A DNA stretch of 64,000 nucleotides from the NCBI GenBank assembly GCA_036583965.1, contig JAZBQD010000014.1:69239835-69303834 (forward strand), read 5' to 3'. The DNA comes from Prunella strophiata (taxonomy: Eukaryota; Chordata; Aves; Passeriformes; Prunellidae). The notes under the pieces were generated by a model. It saw only the letters and a list, made by a program, of their open reading frames with translations, searched no databases and was not told where the DNA came from. A program made the position numbers and the translations under genes. Below are positions 12,060-23,807 of this stretch, in pieces (the first letter of the stretch is position 1; every line of letters starts with the position of its first letter).

Positions 12060-12745
12060 ACCAGCCTGATGTGGAAGCACAGAGCTTCCTCTTCCTTCTT
12101 TTCACCTGATTTTTCTGACTTCTTCCCTTCTCACACATCCACTTGTATCCAGAGCCAGAAACCCCTATTTTTCCTTGCTATTTTTCCTTCCCCACACATA
12201 ACTTCCAATTCCCCTCTGGAAGCACAGAGCCTCCTTTTCCTTCTTTCCACTTGATTTTTCAGGCTTCTCCCCTTCTCACACATCCACTTGTATTCACAGC
12301 CAGGAACCTCTATTTTTCCTTCCTATTTTTCCTATTTAACCTCTTTCCTATTTAATCCCTATTTTTCCTTCCTATTTTTCCTATTTAACCTCTTTCCTTT
12401 TTAACCCCTATTTTTCCTTCCCCACACACAACTTCCACTTCCCCTGTGGAAGCACAGAGTTCCCTCTTCATCTTTTCCACCTGATTTTTCCAACCTCTCC
12501 CCTTCTCACACATCCACTTGTATCCACAGCCAGGAACCCCTATTTTTCCTTCCTATTTAACCTATTTAACCCCTATTTTTCCTTCCTATTTTTCCTTCCC
12601 CACACAAAACTTCCAATTCCTCTGTGGAAGCACAGAGCTCCCTCTTCATCCTTTCCACTTGATTTTTCCAGCGTTTTCCCTTCTCACACATCCACAGCCA
12701 GAAATCCCTGTTTTTTCTCTCCCCACATACAACTTCCAAGCCCCC
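12060..12745. repeat. Four-copy long-unit tandem repeat
   Basis: Each copy starts 'tggaagcacagag' (about 12071, 12220, 12448 and 12626) and continues through a pyrimidine-rich block, 'cttctcacacatccac', 'agccaggaacc', a 'ctatttttccttc' stretch and 'ccccacac.caacttcca'. Spacings are about 149, 228 and 178 bp. The variation comes mainly from internal re-expansion of a CCTATTT(TT) motif in copies 2 and 3. One strand is strongly pyrimidine-rich. No similarity to CR1 or the LTRs here was seen. Confidence 0.85.
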
Positions 12746-12762
12746 AGCCCTGCTCCTCAGTG

Positions 12763-14685
12763 AGGTTTTATCTTCAATGGGTAAGACAAGGCAGTCCAAA
12801 GGAAATGAGGAGCAGCCTTGCCCTGCTCTCCACGCCCAAGGGGATGCCAGCGCTCCGAACTCCACCGGTGATAAATGAGATCCACCCAAAATAAATAAAT
12901 AAAACCCAGAGGGGAGCAAAACCCCCAGGTTATTCCTGTGTTACTCAGTCATCTCAAGGAGATTCAGCTATCTGCTGGCAGCTGGCTGAATCATCAGCTA
13001 CCTAATGCTGCCTGGAATGAATACAGATGCTTCGGAATTGCCTCGCGCGAGCTCCACAATAAAGGCAGCGAAAGCAGCTTTGCCATCTCCAGAATGGTGG
13101 CTGACAAATTCAATCAACAAAGCCAGGCTCTGAAAGCACTCCTGGCAAAATATGAAAAGGGAATTACAGGCACTGCAAGCCCCAGTGCCCGTTGTCTTCG
13201 TGGCTTTGCTGGGGAAAGGGCTGGCAGTGCCCCGTCTGCTCTGAGCGTTTAACACCTCCTAATTCATCACAGCCACTTGCTCTTTGGGTGATTTATTTCA
13301 TTTGTTTCATTGCTCCCATTATTCCCAGAGCCTCCCCAGCACGGGAGTGTGCCTGTGTAGGGGCAACAGCCCTCTCCATCATATCTAATGGCAAGAGTCT
13401 GTCAGCAGGGGCCTGGAGGGATGGGAACAATGGGAAAGGCACGTTGGGATGGATGGATCACCAGGAGCATTCATCTTGGCTGTGTGCAGGAGTCAACGAG
13501 CCTGGCTTGCAGGAGTGACATTTAGGGATGGGATTTCTAAGGGGATCCCACAGAACCCCACATCCATGGCCCAGTTTGCCCCAGCAGAGACTGGGTGTGT
13601 TCAAGGACAGCTTTGCCCCGAGGGCTGGGCAGTGCCACTGCAGCCCCTGGCATGTAGGTGTTTCCAGACCATCTATTTTCTCTGCTCTGTGCCCAGGGAA
13701 ACCAGACCTGGCTGGTGCCCAGCCTGCAGTGGCTGAAATTTAATTGATGGATGGCTCTAGACTGAACCACAAATTAATGACCACAACACCTACTCATTTT
13801 ATATCTTTCTCCTCAAGCTTATGCTTATCAGGTTTCCAGCCCAGGGGTGTCCATGTGCAATGGAGATCAGTGACCTGCAAGGAAAACATTCATGATTAAC
13901 TTCTCCCCTTCCTCTTTCCCCAGTATCTGCTCTCTGTGCACCCTTTCTTTCACACATCTCTGTTTATCCCAGCCCCACATGTCACCAGGATCTGTTTTCT
14001 TTCAGCTCCTCAGGGTGGTGGGGACAACCTCTGCTGAGGGACCAGGTCTCCTGTCTCCAGCCTTGCTTTGCCTCCCCCTGGGTGCAGACCCTCTCTGAGC
14101 AGGGCTGTGAGGTGGAGGGAAGCCTCCAGCTCCATGAGCTGCTGCTAAACTGCTTGGGCTGGTGGCAGCCACCAGAGATGTCCTGGCTGGCCAGGGATTT
14201 GTTTGAAGCTGGGACTGAGGTGTGTTTAGAGAACAAGCAGGACCTGGGCTCTGGAGCAGCAGGGTGGGAAGGAGCCCAGGACATTGGCACAGAGCAGGAG
14301 AGTTTTGGGTGCTTGTCCTCAGCTGCAGGAGGAGGAGGAGGGCAGTTGAGAGGGGAAGGTCTGGCAACAGGAGGGAGGGAGAGATTCCTCCTCTGCAAGG
14401 CTGGGAAAGAGGCCTCAAGCATCAGGTTGCCTGGCAATGGCTTTGAGGGTGCATAAATGGCTCTGAGCTGCTCACATCAGGAGCTGGCTCCCAATAAAAG
14501 CCCTTTAAAGGTGGGGAGGAGAGGCAAGGGGCAGATGCAGCAGCCAGCAGCATGATGCTGCCTCTCTCTCTGTGCACTCAGGATGCTGCAGCATGCTCCA
14601 GGCTCAGCCAAACACTTGGACCTGCTCTGGGGTGAGAGGGAGTCAGTAAAAGCCAGGATGAGGGGAATTAGAGAGGAGGGAGGTG
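12763..14685. other. Unique non-coding sequence with a possible conserved block
   Basis: No defended exon. Around 12950-13260 the texture changes: balanced composition, several CpGs including 'ctcgcgcgagctcc' near 13043, and an open plus-strand frame of 104 codons (12938-13252) lacking any known domain. This could be a conserved non-coding element or chance. The rest (13260-14685) is ordinary non-coding DNA. Confidence 0.4.
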
Positions 14686-15339
14686 TGGCAGTGTCAGGGT
14701 TTCATGAGGTTGAGATGACCCCAATATCTGTTAGAGAGTCTCTTTTTCTCCCAGCCCAAGAACCAAAGAAGGAGTCAGGACTCTTTCTCTGCAGTTTCCA
14801 AGGTTGTTTATTTTTCCTTATCTATTACATTCTTTTCCTGACCTGCTGAGGTCCATTCAGCAGGTCAGTCAAAGGCACATCCCTAGGGTATTTTTATCTT
14901 TGTTATATGTTATGTTATACTAGGTTATACTAAAAACTACATGGACATTATTTACAGTTACTTTCCAATACCCATCACCTGTGTTACACAGTCCAGCTCT
15001 ACTCTAAACCAATCCAAAAGTGCCACCATCAACCAGAAGATGGAGGCTGTGAAGAAGGAGAAGGAAGGACAGGACATGCTCAAGTTCTTCCATTTTGCCT
15101 CTTGAACCCCCATTCTAAAAAATCCCAAAATTCTACTTTTCCACCCTGTGACAAACTAACTGTCACTCTACTTAAACTTTCATGGCTTGTAAATCCTCAT
15201 ATAAGGTTGGTAATTTTTTCCATGGCTCAAAATCAAAGGCACAGGGGTCTTGGGCTCTGTGCCAAGGTCTCTGAGCCCCTGCCAGGGGCTGGAGCCACCC
15301 AGGGCAGCCAGAGGGATGTGCTGGGTTCTGGCATGGTAG
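14686..15339 (-). mobile_element. Solo LTR, family 1 copy D
   Basis: Minus-strand relative of the LTR at 8619. On the plus strand it opens with TGTCAG at 14692 and closes with TGGCA at 15333 (the start of the LTR on the minus strand, with TGTCAG mutated to TGCCAG). Flanks TGGCAG (14686-14691) and TGGTAG (15334-15339) form a 5-of-6 target duplication. The polyadenylation and TATA regions align with copy A; 'gttatgttatactagg' near 14905 is a small local expansion not seen in the other copies. Confidence 0.9.
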
Positions 15340-16159
15340 GGAAGGAAAGCACTCCTGATGCCCAGGCTGCACTGGCCAGCACCACATATGGCACCTGGAT
15401 TTGGAGAGCTGGTGGGATGAGGCAGCAGATTGGCTGGGATGGCTCTGGGGAAACTGGGATCAGGAAATCACCAGGATTATTAAGTGGTTGGAATTACTAA
15501 AATGCTGGGATTGCAGCTGGGTGGTCCAGTTTGATCTTGCAATTCTCTTTGGACCCAAGAAAAAAAGAAAACCACTGTCCCCCTCTTCCTGCCCAAAGCC
15601 CTTCCTTGACAGTACTGGAGCCAACATTTTTCTCAGGTGTGCAGAACACACAAAGCTGGACTGATCTGCCCCATAAATCCTCCCCTTCCCAGCAGGGATC
15701 AACCTCCAAAGATTCTGTTGTCCCCAGCTGGCAGATCCACCTTTCCCTTCCCAGCTCAGTTGTACCATATGATCGTCAATTTAGAGCTAATTGCCAGCTA
15801 ATGGATCCAGTTTTGCTCACTCCACTTTCAATCTCCTTGTGCTGCTGGCTGAACACTCCTGTGCATCCCACTCTTCCAGAGCCTCTGCTCTCACCCCATG
15901 CTGCTGCCTGGGATGCAGGAAGGGAAAACATTTGTCCTTTTAAAGGTGCAATGTGAAGGAACAACTGCTGGTTCTCATGCAGGAAGGAGAGAGCAGGATC
16001 CAGGATTTTCCAAACCCTTTTATCTCTAGATACAGGAGAGATTGAAGCACCTTGAATTATTAGGACAGAATGTTAGAGACCAGCTTGGCACTTGGTTTGA
16101 ATTCCTGGCTCTGTCACTCTCTTTTGTCACTGAATCAGTGTAGATTTGGTGCTTGCAAC
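15340..16159. other. Unique non-coding sequence
   Basis: No gene or repeat recognised. Confidence 0.45.
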
Positions 16160-16243
16160 AATGGTTTAGTGGTGGACTTGGCAGTGCTGGGTTAATGGTT
16201 GGACTTGACAATCTGAGAGGCCTTTTCCAACCTTAATGATTTA
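16160..16243 (+). mobile_element. CR1 LINE 3' terminus
   Basis: Plus-strand CR1: 'atggtttagtggtggacttg', 'gcagtgctgggttaatgg', 'ttggacttgacaatc', 'ggccttttccaacctt'. These are the consensus 3' blocks in order. It is followed by an A-rich run to 16266, not the usual CR1 octamers. Confidence 0.9.
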
Positions 16244-16266
16244 AAAAAAGAAAAAAAAAAAAAAAG

Positions 16267-16995
16267 GAGGAAAGTCTGTCCCTTGCTTTCCTAGCTGCAA
16301 AAAGCCCTCCCAGCAACCTGCCCCTGTGTAGGGTTGTGTGGCTTGTTAAACACCCCTCAGACACTCTGGATTTGGAGACATCCCCTGAGCTGCATGATCA
16401 CACCAGAATAATGACTGGAACAAGGCAAAAACCAACTGAATGAAACACTCCTTCACTGAGGTTTGCCAGAACAGACAAAGCACTACCAACATTCCCAACG
16501 TATTTCAGCATCCTGTGGAATCTGGGGAAAGTATTTTTTTGGTGTGGGGCAGGCAGGGAAGGAATGAATCTTTGTGTCCATCACAAAATGCCTGAATTTG
16601 AGTTGGTTCATTGTTTTAGGCCCTTGCCTCCCCATGGCTTTAAATGAGAGAATGCAGCCTGAGCTGTGCCAGAAGGAGCAGCAGGATGCTGGGAAGCTGA
16701 GGGGGCAAATCAGGGCTTTCAGAGGGCACTGATAGGGGTGCAGGGCAGAGCTGGTTTGTGTTCCCATGGAAAAGGTTCACTCTGCAGGGTACAGCTGCCT
16801 TGGGATGGGCTTGGGAAGACTCTGGTGACTTCAGCAAGGACAGCTCAGCTGGGAGGGGAGGGGATGGGGCTGTGCTTCTGCCCCTGGATGCTCCCTGAGC
16901 CCTCCTGATTCCTTCCAGAGGCACAAAGTAAGGAATGAATCCTCTGCAGGCTGTGGGAGCTCATTTCCAGTTTCACCCTCACAGAGAGGTTCAGC
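16267..16995. other. Unique non-coding sequence
   Basis: No gene or repeat recognised. Confidence 0.45.
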
Positions 16996-16996
16996 T

Positions 16997-17469
16997 GTGG
17001 GTGATGCCTTGTTCAGGCTGAGCTAGGACAGAGGCTGGGCAGAGCTAAAGAATAAAGCTAGGGATTTATTCAAAGGATCTCCTCCATGGATGCACCTTGG
17101 GCAGCACCAGAGCCCAGCCAGGGCTGCACCCAAGATGAACCAAAATGGCCCCAAAATGCACGAGCGCTCCCGGGGTCTCTGCCTTGGATCAGCTCTGCTC
17201 CATTTGCACCTTGCAGTTCATTGTCCCATTCCAGCTTTAGCCCCTGCACTCCCACCCTGCTTGTTTTTCTCTCCTCAGCCCACTGCTGGTTGTGCTCCTG
17301 GGCTGAGATTTGGATCATTTGTCCTTGGTGCCCAGCTGGAGCAGGAATTGTTTTGTCTCCCTGCTCTGTGCACAGAGCTCACCATCCCCTGATGTGAACC
17401 CCAGACCCACACACTAAAGCAGCACAGAATGTGAAAAATGTAAAATCTAAAACCTGAGGCATCATTGGG
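16997..17469 (-). mobile_element. Solo LTR, family 3 copy 1
   Basis: The LTR is 17002-17464 (463 bp). On the plus strand it starts TGATGCC and ends GGCATCA, a perfect 7-bp inverted terminus. The flanking pentamers GTGGG and TTGGG agree at four of five positions. A minus-strand AATAAA lies at 17065-17070. It matches a plus-strand relative at 23345-23807 closely over about 400 bp, including the CpG-bearing 'cgagcgctcccggggtctc' near 17160. No internal viral sequence is attached. Confidence 0.85.
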
Positions 17470-18526
17470 AAAAATGAAACAACACCCACAGCACCCAAGT
17501 GCAAGGAGAAAGAAGGGCAGGATGAGACCTTCACCTGTGCTGATGCAGAAGGATGTGGCCTCCAAAGAGCTCTCACCTCTGTCATGAAGCCCTTGGTGTG
17601 AGATCCAAAAATCCCAGCCTGAGTTTGGCCCCACTGAAGGGTGGGGGATTAAAGCCCCTCAGTGTGACAGTCCCTGGTGCAGGTGTTTGTACATGCAGGG
17701 ATGAGACTGGGCTGCAAATGAAGAGCAGACACTTGGAGTGACAAAAAAAGTGCTGGAAGGGAAGAAGTAAGAGTGTGATACAAGAAAATCCTCCCTGAGC
17801 TGCCTTTCACACCTGCCCAGCTTCAGGCCAGTACATTTGCAGCCCATGAGGGCTGTTGTCACCTTTGCCACTCCCTTGCAGGTGTCCTGGGTAACCTGAG
17901 AGTCTGCAGTGACACTAAAAATCAATGTTGTAGATGATGGATTGGAGCCCAGAACATCCTGCCTGGATGTTCTACAGCATGGCACATCAAAGACCCTTCA
18001 TCTCCTGGATCCATGTCAGTGCTCCCATAGAGAAATGACTGGGCAAATTTATGGGCAGAAAATCCCAGCCAGGGCTGTTAAATATAAAAATTCTAAACAT
18101 TCACTGGGTGCAAAATCACACTTACATGGGTTTTTTTTTTTAGATAATCTCTTGACACCTACTTCTGGCCACTGCTGGCAGCAGGACACTGATGCTGGAA
18201 TGATCTGCTGGATCTGCTCTGGCTGTTCTTACCCTTTAACTCCTGTCAGCTCTGTAACTGATCCCTTATTTATGTGAGCAGTGGCTCCTCTGGCAGAGCA
18301 CAGGATCTGCAGCTTCCCTGTATTCCCATGGGATTCTGTGAGGGGTGGGATTGGTCTCAGTCTCCAGCAGCACAAGGAGAGCTTTGGGCTGGAGCTGTAT
18401 TGGTGAGGTTGGCATGGAGCAGGGTGCTGGATAGGCAGGGGTAACAAGAATGGAAGAGAATCCAGAGCAAAAACCATGGTGGTGATGCCACTGAAACTGC
18501 AGGACAAACAAAACCCTCTCCAGCTG
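17470..18526. other. Unique non-coding sequence
   Basis: No gene or repeat recognised. Confidence 0.4.
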
Positions 18527-18735
18527 CATTTTTTTCAGTGTTCCAGAATTAAGGCATTACTTTATTCTGGTCAGGATGTGCAATAGAAATAATTTCATGC
18601 ACATGTTGCCCAGATGGTTCTTTATTAGATTTTTCACATGCTTACCCATACAAAATCCAAACCAATTCCTTGGTCCCAAATGACACAATTCTTAGTAGTT
18701 AAAAAGTTTTAGAAGTTGTATAATTTCCAGCAGTG
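18527..18735 (-). mobile_element. LTR fragment, family 4
   Basis: On the minus strand it shares with 19195-19440 the blocks 'ttgtg.cattgggacc', 'gtgaaaaatcta', 'gcatcctg.ccagaa' and 'taatgccttaattct', in the same order. It keeps an intact AATAAA upstream of 'gtaatgcc', which the other copy has lost. Only the 3' half is recognisable; boundaries are approximate. Confidence 0.6.
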
Positions 18736-19038
18736 ACGCTCAGCATTATCCAGGGAGGGATGGAGGAAAACAACCCTAATTTCCATGTTGGTGATGTGCA
18801 AGACAAGGAATCTTACAAGAGGAAGGTAATTTAAATCTCCTTCCATCTCCAAAGATCATGAATCCACAACCCAAAGGAATAACCAGGGCAAGGTGGGAAT
18901 TCCCTGAGCTACTGCTGGAAATTACACAATTCCTACAATTTTAAACTGACTTTAGTCAGGGGTTTTTGTTCATCTTTGCCCAGGAGGGAGGGAGTTGAAG
19001 TTTCTTTTCAAAGGACTGTTCCACCACTTGAGGCCTGA
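18736..19038. other. Sequence between inverted LTR fragments
   Basis: About 300 bp with no recognised content. It may hold the diverged 5' part of the LTR fragment at 18527-18735. Confidence 0.35.
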
Positions 19039-19462
19039 TGAGATTAACATTTCAACAGACTGGGAGTAACATACAAGATAATGACCATTAATGAACATCA
19101 ACTCCAAATATCACCCCTGGCATGGTCCAAGACTCCTGGCCTGGGAAAGGAGAGATAAAAGAATGAGAACCTCATTAATACCATAGGTAAAGGGATCAAT
19201 AACCAGTAGGAAACCAAATACTAAAAATTGTGCAACTTGGGACCAATGAACATTGAACCAATTAATTTCTCTGGATTTTGACTGTGTAAAGTTTGTGAAA
19301 AATCTAGTGAAGATCATCTGTGATGGAATGATTTTCTCTTCACAACCCAGGCAATGTGTGGATGACATGAGCATCCTGGCCAGAACAGAATAATGCCTTA
19401 ATTCTCTAACACTAAAAAGGTTGTTGGAGAGATTTTGTTTTTCCTGCAGTTTTGGTAAAACA
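19039..19462 (+). mobile_element. Probable LTR, family 4
   Basis: Plus-strand element with 'tgggagtaacataca', 'gcctgggaaaggagagata', a TATA-like 'gactgtgtaaagtttg' near 19282, a mutated polyadenylation signal 'cagaataatgcc' near 19388, and an end near 'tttggtaaaaca'. It is inverted relative to the fragment at 18527-18735. No clear target duplication was found, so the ends are estimates. Confidence 0.6.
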
Positions 19463-21124
19463 TTCCTCTTATCCCTGAACACCTCACAACATGCCATCAC
19501 CTCTCCCTTCATCCCTTCCAGGGCAAGTCAAACACCTTGGAAAACCACTCTGGAAGGCCCTGAGCACTGGGCTGGGGCTCCTCCTCACTGGGAGCAGTGA
19601 TGGGCAGCGAGGCACAAACGATGAGCTGACTCTTTGATGAGCTGATTTTCACTGATTTCCACAGCGCCCGTGGCCCTGAGGGGGTGTTAATCCACACCTG
19701 GGAATGTCAGATCCACTCAGCAGAGCCCTAATGGATTGTTTGATTTTCAGCAGAGTGGGAAATTCATGGCTGGGTGAGTCAGGAAAGGAACTATTCCCTC
19801 GTGCCAGCTGGGACAGGCAGGATTTGGTGGTGACAGAGGGACACGTTCAGACACTTGATATTTGGGATGCTCTGCCTCATCTCTCCAGGGAGCCAAAGTC
19901 TGGCAGCCACTGGCAGCAGGATGTCTGAAATGCCTTCTCCTTGCTCCTTGGATGTCCTTGTAGCTGCAGAGAAATAAGTTCTACCCCCTCCTGAACAGGC
20001 AATTCCTTCTGTCTCAGCCTCCCTGAGAATCTTTCTCCACAACTCAAAATTGAATCACATTCCATGCACAGATATTTATACACTCTCACAGAGGTGTACA
20101 AACAGAGAGTAGTAAATACCCTTAAAAAAAAACCCCAACAAAACAAGCAGTTTGCAAATGAGTCTAAATTCACACTGAATTTGATGAGTAATTTAGAATG
20201 AGGAGATGAAGGGGGAATTCCAGGAAAATAATAATAAAAAAACCCCCAGTCTTGTGCTTGGACAATTTCAAGAAGACTATTTCAGGTGTTTCAAAGTAGG
20301 ATTTTAATTCAAAGAACTGACCCAATTTTTGAAGAGGACAAAGAGCAAAACTGAAAACATGAATATGGAGGAAAATTATTTTTCCCTGTTGACTGAAATG
20401 TTTTGCTTTTAAAACACACATGCAAACAAAACTGCTTGGTTTCAGGTCAGCAAGTCACAAAAGTGACTTCTTCAGATTTTGTAGGTTTATTTCCCTTTTA
20501 AATAATTATTCTGGGTCAAAAGCAACCAACTCGACCTTCTCACTTGTGGGTTTTTTTCAGCTTTGATGTAAAGTGAACCTATTTCTGACCATTTCCAAAG
20601 TTAACAGAAGAGGTACTTTTCCCTGTTTGTCTTAAATCTTTCTCATTTCCAGTCCTGGGGGCACCCCACATTCCACACTGGTGGTAGGGAATCCCTCCCA
20701 ACCCTTCTGGGATGAGTCTGGGATCACTCTGCTGACACCACACCTCCAGGGATGGGATATTTCAATATGAGCATGGTCTGGCTGTCCCATATGATTGAGG
20801 TGATGGCCCCAGGAGTGTCACTGGATCCTGGGAAAGCTGTTCTGTTACCATCTGGATTTTGGAGGAAAAACAGAGGACAACTAATAGGCCAGTCTGGAAG
20901 TTGGGCACCAAGTGGATCTTGATTTGGGAGAATTTAAGCTGAATTTAGGTTCATTTTGGTTGAGGTTGTAGCTGGGTCTCACTGACAAACAAACCCCATT
21001 ATTTTTCATGTCTCCTCCTGACCTACTCAGGAAATTCCCCCTGAGCCCAGGGATGTGACCCCTGCATGCACTGGCACAAATGAAAAGTCACATCCTCCAG
21101 AAAAAGATCAGGAGCTGGGCTTTG
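19463..21124. other. Unique non-coding sequence
   Basis: No gene or repeat recognised over about 1.66 kb. Confidence 0.45.
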
Positions 21125-21177
21125 CTCATCCTTGGGGGTCCCTTCCAGCTCAGGATATTCTGGGATTCTGTGATAGA
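21125..21177 (+). mobile_element. CR1 LINE 3' terminus
   Basis: Plus-strand end: 'catccttgggggtccctt', 'ccagctcaggatattctg', 'ggattctgtgat'. This is the terminal motif of a CR1 subfamily different from the one at 29306. It lies directly before an ATC microsatellite. Confidence 0.8.
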
Positions 21178-21188
21178 TCACTTCCTCT

Positions 21189-21225
21189 TATCATCATCAT
21201 CATCACCATCATCTTCATCATCATC
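21189..21225. repeat. (ATC)n microsatellite, left part
   Basis: About 12 ATC units with CACC and CTTC interruptions. The array resumes at 21839-21868 on the far side of an inserted LTR. Confidence 0.9.
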
Positions 21226-21838
21226 TCTCAGGTTTCTGTGGTTATGATGGTTTCTGAGGTATTAGAAGGTTTTTTTTTCTCCTAGCCTTGTGACTGAAGA
21301 AGTTGAGATTTGTAATTTCAGCTTTTCAAGGTTGTTTATTTTTTCTTATCTATCACATTCTTTCTCTGACCTGCTGAGATCTGTCCAGCAGGTTGGGTTG
21401 AGGCACATTCCCAGCCTTTAGGGTGATGTTAACTTTTTATACTAAGAACTACGTGTACTTTATTTACAATAATTTTCCAATACTTATCACCTATGTTAGA
21501 CAGTCTGTCTCTACTCTAAACTAATCAAAAAGTGTTACTATCATAGTAGAAGATGGAGGATAAGAAGAAGAAGGATAGGATACACTTAGATTCTTCTATT
21601 TTGCTTCTTGAACCCCCATTCTAAAACTCAAAAATTCTACTTCTTTACCCTGTGATAAATTAACTATCAATTTACTCAAACTTTTGTGGCTTGTAAATCT
21701 TCACACAAACTTGGTAATTTTTTCCATGGACTAAAGTTGAAGGCACAGGTGTTTTTGACTCTGTGTTAAGGTCTTTGAGCTCTTTGCCAGGGTCTCAAAT
21801 CATCCAGGGCAGCCAGAGGAATGTCCTGGGTCCTGACA
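21226..21838 (-). mobile_element. Solo LTR, family 1 copy E, inserted in an ATC array
   Basis: Diverged minus-strand copy of the family 1 LTR. On the plus strand it starts TCTCAG and ends CCTGACA. Its flanks are ATCATC (21220-21225) and ATGATC (21839-21844), a 5-of-6 match, and both flanks belong to the same ATC microsatellite. It carries many more substitutions than copies A, B and C, so it is the oldest of the five. Confidence 0.85.
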
Positions 21839-21868
21839 ATGATCATCATCATCATCATCATCATCATC
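21839..21868. repeat. (ATC)n microsatellite, right part
   Basis: About nine ATC units resuming after the LTR; see 21189-21225. Confidence 0.9.
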
Positions 21869-23344
21869 CTAGCATCTTGGTCTTGAGCTTTTGAGCCTCT
21901 CAACTTGTAGCTGTGAGTTTGAAGAAGCAGAGAGGAATTTCTCTTGGATATTGAGAGCCAGCATGAAACACTCCCCCTCCATCTGCAGCAAACCCAGATC
22001 CCCTCCCCAGCCTCTCTGCTGATGTAAACTGCCCATTCTTAGCAAAGATGTCATTTACTGGTGCTTGAAGGATTAAAAGCTTACAGAGCTGCTTGAATAG
22101 GGGGAATTTGAAAGCAGAACTTTTTTGTTAATGAGAATGTTTTTTGCAATTATGATGCTTTTGGTTATGTGACATTTTAAATCACAGTAGCATTGTTTAA
22201 AGGACTTAGGGAGCAGTCAGCAAAGCAAGTTCAGCAGAGCAGGAATATCTGTCAAATTCCTTGCTTGGAGAAATGTCCACCACAAATCCTTTCTGACTCC
22301 GTGGTGTTTCAAACTCCTGGTAAGGAAAATGATGTCAGGGAGTTCACTCCAAACATTATCCTTTTCCACACCTCATTTGTCTCCCTGGTGACTTTTCCCT
22401 AGCAAATGTTGGGTGTGCACCCTCTTTTACCAGAATCCCCTGATTTACAGCAGATCCTCCAGCTCAGACACCCCATGCAAAGCAAGAGACCCAAATCTGA
22501 AGGTAAAAAGTGAAAAAAAAAAAAAAAAAAAGCCTTGTGAAACTCTCCCCTTCTCTATTCTGGTGTCTCATCACAGAGAAAAAAAAATAAGGCATTGTTT
22601 TCCCTTTTTCTTGTGTGGTGTCAGTGGTGCTTCTCTGAATTAAGGTACTTTAGGGCTGCTGAGAATTTGTCTCTTGCCTATTGAACTGAATTCTTCTGAC
22701 TTCTCATTTCTGAGCTCCTCTTATTATTTGCTGAAAACTTCTGGCGAGCTGGAACTGGCTTCGACAGCATCTGTCAACAGTTCTTGTTTAATTACAGAGA
22801 AAGGGGAGAGGGGAGGTCCTGGGAGATTCCAGGGGACACAGGCTCACCAAAATCTGCATGACAGGAAAAAATAAAGAGAAACAGGACTTAGTGAGCTTGG
22901 CACGAAGTTAGGCAGCAGTTATCCTGGCAGAGAGGTTGCTGAAGAGCTGTGAAACTGCCAGCATGCATTGCTGGGGTCCAGGGGGATAGGAAACATCTCC
23001 TTGCAGCCTGGGATTGAAGAGAAAGGAGTTTTTACAGAGCTGATCCTTAGAGAGCTGAGATTTCTCATACATTGTGCTGGATAAAGTCACTGCCATTATC
23101 TTCAGGTGGGACAAAGTCACTGCTGTTTTCCCTCCTGAATGTGAGACCTCATCAAGAAGAAACCTGAGTGTCCTTCATTGAATCCAGGATCTAGGATATT
23201 GGGGAATGGTATCTCCAAGCAGGTGTCACACTCCTACCTTCTCACCCTGCCACTAACCAGGATCTCTCCTGCTGATTTTTAAGCTGTTCCTTCCCCTCAG
23301 CAGGACACACACTCTGGGCCTGTCACCTCCTCCAGCCTTGCTCC
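21869..23344. other. Unique non-coding sequence
   Basis: A poly(A) run lies at 22512-22531. No gene or repeat recognised. Confidence 0.45.
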
Positions 23345-23807
23345 ATCCCCAGATATTTCAGCTTTCATATTTTTCACATTCTGTGCTGCTTTTGTGTGTA
23401 GCTCTGAGCTTCATATGAAGTGTTAGCAAGTTCTCTTCACAGAACAGGGAGACAAAACAATTCCTTCTCCAGCTTGAGACCAAGGACAACTATTATAAGC
23501 TCCAGGCCCAAAAAGCATAAACTATGGTGAATTGAAGAGAGAAAAACAAGCAGGGTGGGAGTGCAGGGGCTAAAGCTGGAATGGGACAATGAACTGCAAG
23601 GTGCAAATGGAGCAGAGCTGATCCAAGGCAGAGACCCCGGGAGCGCTCGTGCATTTTGGGGCCATTTTGGTTCATCTTGGGTGCAGCCCTGGCTGGGCTC
23701 TGCTGCTGCCCAAGGTGCATCCATGGAGGAGATCCTTTCAATAAATTCCTGCTTTATTCTTTAACTCTGCCCAGCCTCTGTTCTAGCTCAGCCTTCTCCA
23801 GGCATCA
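23345..23807 (+). mobile_element. LTR, family 3 copy 2
   Basis: Plus-strand relative of 17002-17464. It ends CCAGGCATCA at 23807 and carries AATAAA at 23740-23745. The 5' end is eroded: the expected TGATGCC start is not visible and homology begins near 'tcagctttcatatttttcac'. A local change at 23400-23440 ('cttcatatgaagtg') is not shared with copy 1. No internal viral sequence is attached. Confidence 0.8.

Noticed and set aside
8619..15333. Possible full-length provirus between family 1 LTRs at 8619 and 14692
   Set aside because: The two LTRs are in opposite orientations, each has its own target duplication, and no gag, pol or env remnant lies between them.
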